Source: an uncultured Micrococcaceae bacterium | Lineage (GTDB): Bacteria; Actinomycetota; Actinomycetes; Actinomycetales; Micrococcaceae | Assembly: GCA_947502645.1 (NCBI GenBank) | Contig: CANNAD010000003.1 | Span: 1 to 54,621, forward strand | DNA: 54,621 nucleotides | Direction of reading: 5' to 3' | Shown: one piece after another, positions 50,737-54,621 of the stretch | How positions within the stretch are numbered: the first letter of the stretch is position 1 | How the letters are laid out: every line of letters begins with the position of its first letter | Program-made: the position numbers and the translations under genes | Notes under the pieces: generated by a model | The model's database searches: none | Told to the model about the DNA's origin: nothing | What the model saw: the letters and a program-made list of their open reading frames with translations, nothing else

Positions 50737-51495
50737 TCAGGCTCCCAATTCCAGGTAACCGTCCAGCCCAACCGTCAGGCCCGGATGGTCCGATACCTTC
50801 CTCAACCCGAGAAGGACTCCAGGCATGAACGATGCGCGGTCGAAAGAGTCATGCCGGATGGTCAGCTGTTCGCCCGGGCCGCCGAGCAGCACTTCCTGAT
50901 GGGCAACGAGGCCACGAAGACGAACCGAGTGGACCCGGACGCCGTCCACCTCGCTCCCACGGGCTCCCGCGTGTTCGTGTGACGTGGCATCGGGCATTGG
51001 ACCGAGCCCGGCCTGACGACGCGATTCAGCGATCAGTTGCGCCGTACGCACAGCCGTGCCGGACGGAGCATCGATCTTGTCCGGATGATGCATTTCAATC
51101 AGTTCGACTGATTCGAAGTATTTGGCCGCAGTCGCGGCAAAGGCACTGGCGAGTACAGAACCAAGCGCAAAGTTTGGTGCAATCAGAACACCAGAATCCG
51201 GTTTTTCACCAAGAAGCGACCGCAGCCGGTCCAGCCGCTCACCATCCCACCCTGATGTACCAACAACGGCATGGATCCCATGTTCAACCGCAAAATGAAC
51301 GTTACTCTCAGTCTGGTCCGGAATCGTCAGGTCAACCATGTACCGCGCACCCGAGGCGACAACCTGATCCAGCCCGTCCCCGCGGCCCAGCGCGGCAACG
51401 ACCTGCATATCCGGTGCGTCATCGATGGCACGGACAGCTTCCGAGCCCATCCGCCCCCGAGCACCCAAAACGGCAACGGAAAGTAGTTCTGTCAT
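50737..51495 (-). CDS. dapB: 4-hydroxy-tetrahydrodipicolinate reductase
   Basis: DapB reduces the DapA product with NAD(P)H in diaminopimelate synthesis. The 252-residue protein has the nucleotide-binding VAVLGARGRMGSEAVRAI and the substrate-binding IEMHHPDKIDAPSGTA, with the VVGTSGWD loop between them. The start at 51495 lies nine bases after the moaE stop, so it appears to be read from the molybdenum cofactor operon or from a promoter inside moaE. Confidence 0.94.
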   Translation of the reverse strand: MTELLSVAVLGARGRMGSEAVRAIDDAPDMQVVAALGRGDGLDQVVASGARYMVDLTIPDQTESNVHFAVEHGIHAVVGTSGWDGERLDRLRSLLGEKPDSGVLIAPNFALGSVLASAFAATAAKYFESVELIEMHHPDKIDAPSGTAVRTAQLIAESRRQAGLGPMPDATSHEHAGARGSEVDGVRVHSVRLRGLVAHQEVLLGGPGEQLTIRHDSFDRASFMPGVLLGLRKVSDHPGLTVGLDGYLELGA

Positions 51496-51504
51496 AAGGC
51501 CAGC

Positions 51505-51942
51505 CTAGTCTGCGCTGCCTGAACCCACCCATTCCGTGCCGCCGTCTGTGAAGAACTGTTCCTTCCAGATCGGTACCTGGTGTTTCACCATCTCGACGAG
51601 TTCGGACCCCGCCGTGAACGCCTCGGCCCGGTGAGCAGACGCCACCGCAGCCACGAGTGCCGAGTCCCCGATCCGCAAATCACCGACACGGTGCGCAACC
51701 CAGATCCGCACGCCCTCGTGGCGGGAAGCGATGCCCTCAGCGATCTCCTCGATAACCTTCTGCGCGCTGGGATGGCAGGTATAGGACAGCCGCTCGACGG
51801 ACTTCCCGCCGTCGTGATCCCTGACGACACCGCTGAAGCCGACAACCGCACCGCACGCAGCATCGCCAACAGCAGCCAGCACTGCCCCAAGATCAAGCGA
51901 CTCTTCCGAAATCGAGGCATGGACAACAACGCTAGTGCTCAT
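51505..51942 (-). CDS. moaE: Molybdopterin synthase catalytic subunit
   Basis: MoaE uses the MoaD thiocarboxylate to insert the dithiolene sulfurs into precursor Z. The 145-residue protein has the conserved [16 protein letters not shown], the segment [19 protein letters not shown], and the catalytic lysine region [19 protein letters not shown] 51942 is chosen because GGAGG lies six to seven bases before it. It overlaps the mog stop by 11 bases. Confidence 0.92.
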   Translation of the reverse strand: MSTSVVVHASISEESLDLGAVLAAVGDAACGAVVGFSGVVRDHDGGKSVERLSYTCHPSAQKVIEEIAEGIASRHEGVRIWVAHRVGDLRIGDSALVAAVASAHRAEAFTAGSELVEMVKHQVPIWKEQFFTDGGTEWVGSGSAD

Positions 51943-52429
51943 GGTTTCCCTCCAGCTGTTCACAAATGTGGGCCATGAGCGGTTCCAACGCGCTCAGGCC
52001 GTCCCGCACGCCCGACGGCGACCCCGGCAGGTTCACAATGAACGTACGGCCAGCGGTTCCCGCGTATCCCCTGCTCAGATCGGCGAGGGGCGTTTTGGTG
52101 CGGCCGGCAGCCCGGATGGCCTCCATGACGCCGGGCAGTTGACGCTCGAGGACTGGCAGGGTCATCTCGGGCGTGAGGTCGTCTGCGCTCAGCCCGGTGC
52201 CGCCGCTCGTGACGACAACGGACAACGACGCCGACACCATTCGTTCAAGTGCCGCTCCCACCGGTGGGCCATCCGTCACCACTTCAGCGTGCGCCACGGC
52301 GATCCCGCGCTCAAAGAGCCATTGGCGGATGATCGGTGCGCACTCGTCCTGGTACTGACCGGCGGCGGCCCGCGTGGAAGCGATGACGATACCCGCGGTC
52401 CTCGTCGCCGACGGCGGCGGATTACTCAT
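51932..52429 (-). CDS. mog: Molybdopterin adenylyltransferase (MogA/MoaB family)
   Basis: This enzyme activates molybdopterin by adenylation before metal insertion. The 165-residue protein has the MoCF-binding signature [21 protein letters not shown] and the end segment [19 protein letters not shown] 52429 overlaps the moaC stop by eight bases. MogA and MoaB cannot be told apart by eye. It lies between moaC and moaE in one tight operon. Confidence 0.9.
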   Translation of the reverse strand: MSNPPPSATRTAGIVIASTRAAAGQYQDECAPIIRQWLFERGIAVAHAEVVTDGPPVGAALERMVSASLSVVVTSGGTGLSADDLTPEMTLPVLERQLPGVMEAIRAAGRTKTPLADLSRGYAGTAGRTFIVNLPGSPSGVRDGLSALEPLMAHICEQLEGNHEH

Positions 52430-52943
52430 ACCTGAAGTCACCGCTCTTTCCTCCACTCTTGGCCACAACCCGGATACTGGAGATGGTGGCCCTCTTGTCC
52501 ACGGCCTTGATCATGTCGTAGAGGGTCAGCGCCGCGACCGACACCGCAGTCAACGCTTCCATCTCGACGCCGGTGACCGCGGTCGTCCGTACTGTGGCTG
52601 TGATGGCAACGCTGGAATCTGCGGGCTGGAAGTCCACGGTGACTCCGGTGAGCGGGAGTGGATGGCACAGCGGAATGAGCGACGACGTCTGCTTCGCTGC
52701 CTGGATGCCGGCTACCCGGGCTACCGCCAGCGCATCACCCTTGGGCAGCTGACCGTCCGATATAAGTGCCACGACGTCAGCAGTGGTCGTCAGGACCGCC
52801 CCGGCCGTGGCTTCGCGGCGGGTCTCCTGTTTGGCGGAAACATCTACCATGTGGGCACTGCCGTCAGAGCGGACGTGGCTCAGACGCGCTGTCTCACTAT
52901 CCTCCCGTGGGCCGGTTTCGGACACCTGATCATCGCTGTTCAC
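52422..52943 (-). CDS. moaC: Cyclic pyranopterin monophosphate synthase
   Basis: MoaC converts the MoaA product to cyclic pyranopterin monophosphate. The 173-residue protein has [17 protein letters not shown], the active-site [16 protein letters not shown], and [28 protein letters not shown] 52943 is the likely start because GGAGG lies eight bases before it. ATG 52964 is possible but lacks a site. It overlaps the end of moeA. The partner moaA was not found in the window. Confidence 0.92.
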   Translation of the reverse strand: MNSDDQVSETGPREDSETARLSHVRSDGSAHMVDVSAKQETRREATAGAVLTTTADVVALISDGQLPKGDALAVARVAGIQAAKQTSSLIPLCHPLPLTGVTVDFQPADSSVAITATVRTTAVTGVEMEALTAVSVAALTLYDMIKAVDKRATISSIRVVAKSGGKSGDFRYE

Positions 52944-54180
52944 TATGTTCGCCTCCATCTTCAAAACCTGTCATCATAACGTCCACGCTCTCCCCCATCT
53001 CCAGCCTCTCGACGTCCGGCTGGATGTGGATCAAGGCGTTGGCCTCGGACATGGCTCGCAACAGATGGGAACCAGGACCTCCGATCGGACGAACCATGCC
53101 GTCAACCACCAGGGCTCGCCTGAACTGGTGCTTCCCGCGGGGGCTGTCCAGCGACTCCCCCACCAGCGCGGTGAAGCGGCGTCTCGCAGGCACGCCCGTC
53201 CCCAAATCGGCCAGCACGGGCCGCAGGAAAACCTCGAACGAAACCCAGGCGCTCACTGGGTTCCCCGGAAATCCCAGAAACGGAACCCCCAGATACGTAC
53301 CGATCGCCTGAGGCCCGCCGGGCTGTATGTTGACGGGCCCGAACCGCACACCCTTTGCTTCAAGAGCCTGCCGAACCACCTCGTACGCCCCTGCACTGAT
53401 TCCCCCGCTGGTAACGACGAGGTCGACGTCATTCTCAGCGAGAACACGATCAAGCGTGCCAAGAAACGCCTCCACTGAGTCGACGGAGATCTCCCGCATC
53501 AGGACCTCTGCGCCGGCTTCCTGGCAGGATGCAGCCAGAATCGTGCTGTTTGCATCAAAGATTTGGCCAGCTCTCAGAACACCGCCGGGCCGAACAATTT
53601 CGTCACCGGTCGAGATCAGAAGAATGCGCGGCCGCCGTCGGACGGGAAGGAAGTCAATACCAAGAGCTGCCGCCAAACCGAGCTGGGCCGGTCCCAGTAG
53701 CCGATTCGCCGGCAGAGCCAACTCTCCGGCACGGATGTCAGTACCTGAGGACCGAACGAACTGCCCTGCAGGAACGTTGGCCGGGAGTCTGACCTCAAAG
53801 TCAGTGCCCGCCGGAAGGAACTCATCCGGGACAGCCTGCTCGATGGGGACGACCGCGTCAGCACCAGGCGGCATCATCGCACCAGTCATCACCGGGACAG
53901 CCGTACCCGGCAGGTGTGCCGGCGCCGCATAACCGGCAGGCACCGGAGGAACGACAGTCAGCGGCTCGCCGTGGATGGTCTCGACGGATGAAACGGCGTA
54001 GCCGTCCATCTGCGAATTATCGAACATCGGCAGATTGACAGGCGCCTGGAGATCGGTCGCGAGCCTCCGGCCCAGCGCATCCAGAAGAGAGACCTGCTCA
54101 ACGCCGTCGGCAATTCCCTGCAGGAGTTCACGAACTGCCTGTGCGTGGTCCTCGACACGGGTTGACCCGGAAGTTCCCAT
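52930..54180 (-). CDS. moeA: Molybdopterin molybdenumtransferase
   Basis: MoeA inserts molybdate into adenylated molybdopterin. The 416-residue protein has [12 protein letters not shown] at the N-terminus, [15 protein letters not shown], the MoCF domain [15 protein letters not shown], and [23 protein letters not shown]-terminal domain follows. ATG 54180 follows GAGAGGGG. It heads the leftward moeA-moaC-mog-moaE-dapB group and is divergent from moaD. Confidence 0.93.
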   Translation of the reverse strand: MGTSGSTRVEDHAQAVRELLQGIADGVEQVSLLDALGRRLATDLQAPVNLPMFDNSQMDGYAVSSVETIHGEPLTVVPPVPAGYAAPAHLPGTAVPVMTGAMMPPGADAVVPIEQAVPDEFLPAGTDFEVRLPANVPAGQFVRSSGTDIRAGELALPANRLLGPAQLGLAAALGIDFLPVRRRPRILLISTGDEIVRPGGVLRAGQIFDANSTILAASCQEAGAEVLMREISVDSVEAFLGTLDRVLAENDVDLVVTSGGISAGAYEVVRQALEAKGVRFGPVNIQPGGPQAIGTYLGVPFLGFPGNPVSAWVSFEVFLRPVLADLGTGVPARRRFTALVGESLDSPRGKHQFRRALVVDGMVRPIGGPGSHLLRAMSEANALIHIQPDVERLEMGESVDVMMTGFEDGGEHSEQR

Positions 54181-54289
54181 ACCCGTACCCCTCTCAACCA
54201 TCACCGTTCGACTCCGCCGCGCTTCGATCCTACCCGCGTATCAAGGGGTAACGTAGCATGGCCAGAGACGAACGAAGGACGGGGAAACG

Positions 54290-54547
54290 GTGCTCATCAG
54301 GTATTTCGGCGCAGCCCAGGCGGCAGCCGGTGTCGCGCAGGAAGAACTCAAGCCAGAGCAGGATTCAATCAATGCTGTGCTCGAAGCCGCGCTCGCCGCG
54401 CATCCGGATAGAGACGGTCATCCGTCCCTGCGCTCAGTCCTCGAACGCAGCAGCCTGCTCCTCGACGAAACAGTCATCAGAAACCGGGATCAACGCCTCG
54501 GCGACGCCAAAATGCTCGACGTCCTCCCGCCGTTCGCCGGCGGTTAG
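54290..54547 (+). CDS. moaD: MoaD/ThiS-like sulfur carrier (molybdopterin synthase small subunit)
   Basis: This is an 85-residue ubiquitin-like protein ending in Gly-Gly (VLPPFAGG), the end that is adenylated and thiocarboxylated. The N-terminus LIRYFGAAQAAAGV is typical of MoaD. The start is GTG at 54290 behind GGGGAAA. TAGCAT about 30 bases upstream could be its -10. It is the partner of MoaE in this cluster, although it reads the other way. Confidence 0.88.
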   Translation: MLIRYFGAAQAAAGVAQEELKPEQDSINAVLEAALAAHPDRDGHPSLRSVLERSSLLLDETVIRNRDQRLGDAKMLDVLPPFAGG

Positions 54548-54577
54548 AGAAGCTCTTGCTGCGCGACGACCAGCCGG

Positions 54578-54621
54578 TCAGAAGCCTAGGTCCTCGGCTG
54601 AGTTGAACGGTCCCACAACAG
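54578..54621 (-). CDS. Possible 3' end of a gene cut by the right edge
   Basis: One minus-strand frame from the edge reads VVGPFNSAEDLGF and stops with TGA at 54578-54580. Its third-position GC fits a coding end, but only 13 codons are visible and no family can be named. It would converge on moaD with a gap of 30 bases. Confidence 0.25.
   Translation of the reverse strand, partial: VVGPFNSAEDLGF

Overview
The window is about 61 percent GC by eye and comes from a Gram-positive actinobacterium. Gene content and protein sequences point to the Micrococcaceae (Arthrobacter and relatives). The evidence is the argCJBDFRGH cluster behind pheST, bifunctional PriA in place of HisA, HelD/HelR, DUF3046 next to recA, ClgR, and actinobacterial SOS boxes. 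The order infC-rpmI-rplT-(rRNA methyltransferase), pheS-pheT-argC...H and lexA/dapF/miaA/miaB/recX/recA/clgR/pgsA/ftsK/rnj/dapA/dapB matches, from memory, the order in other actinobacteria. This is core chromosome; I saw no prophage, insertion sequence, CRISPR array or tRNA gene.

Layout. 1-480: promoter and leader of an rRNA operon reading left out of the window, then the tyrS terminator. 481-4745: tyrS, helD and apt. 4771-5393: a 3-methyladenine DNA glycosylase gene broken by a one-base frameshift. 5413-13894: arginine biosynthesis, argC-J-B-D-F-R then argG-H, with tandem ARG boxes between argR and argG. 13966-17573: pheT and pheS. 17629-20363: a Nudix hydrolase, an MFS exporter and a CDF metal exporter. 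20461-23499: infC (AUU start), rpmI, rplT (with an extra C-terminal domain) and a SpoU-type rRNA methyltransferase. 23760-25066: DUF1844 and SseB proteins. 25074-28414: hisC, hisB, hisH, a 49-residue membrane protein and priA. 28496-29899: an SOS divergon of a LysM membrane protein and lexA. 29906-33458: DinG-like helicase and hflX. 33550-37526: a class I methyltransferase, dapF, miaA and miaB. 37570-41043: a secreted coiled-coil/lysozyme-fold protein, recX, recA and DUF3046. 41153-49016: a MarR regulator, ClgR, cinA, pgsA, ftsK, RNase J and dapA. 49113-54547: a polytopic acyltransferase-like protein, an uncharacterised membrane protein, dapB, and the molybdenum cofactor genes moaE, mog, moaC, moeA and moaD.

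The genes fall into four themes: translation (tyrS, pheST, infC-rpmI-rplT, hflX, miaAB), amino-acid synthesis (arg, his, dap), DNA damage (lexA, LysM division inhibitor, recA-recX, DinG, mpg), and envelope, division and cofactor work. recA carries both a LexA box and a separate match to the LexA-independent RecA-NDp/PafBC promoter motif. Most genes are packed with ATGA/GTGA overlaps, and several convergent pairs share their stop codons.

The observations most worth following are the mpg frameshift, the extra domain on ribosomal protein L20, the AUU start of infC with a small upstream reading frame ending on it, and the two-input recA promoter. I did not find a wholly new multi-gene system here.
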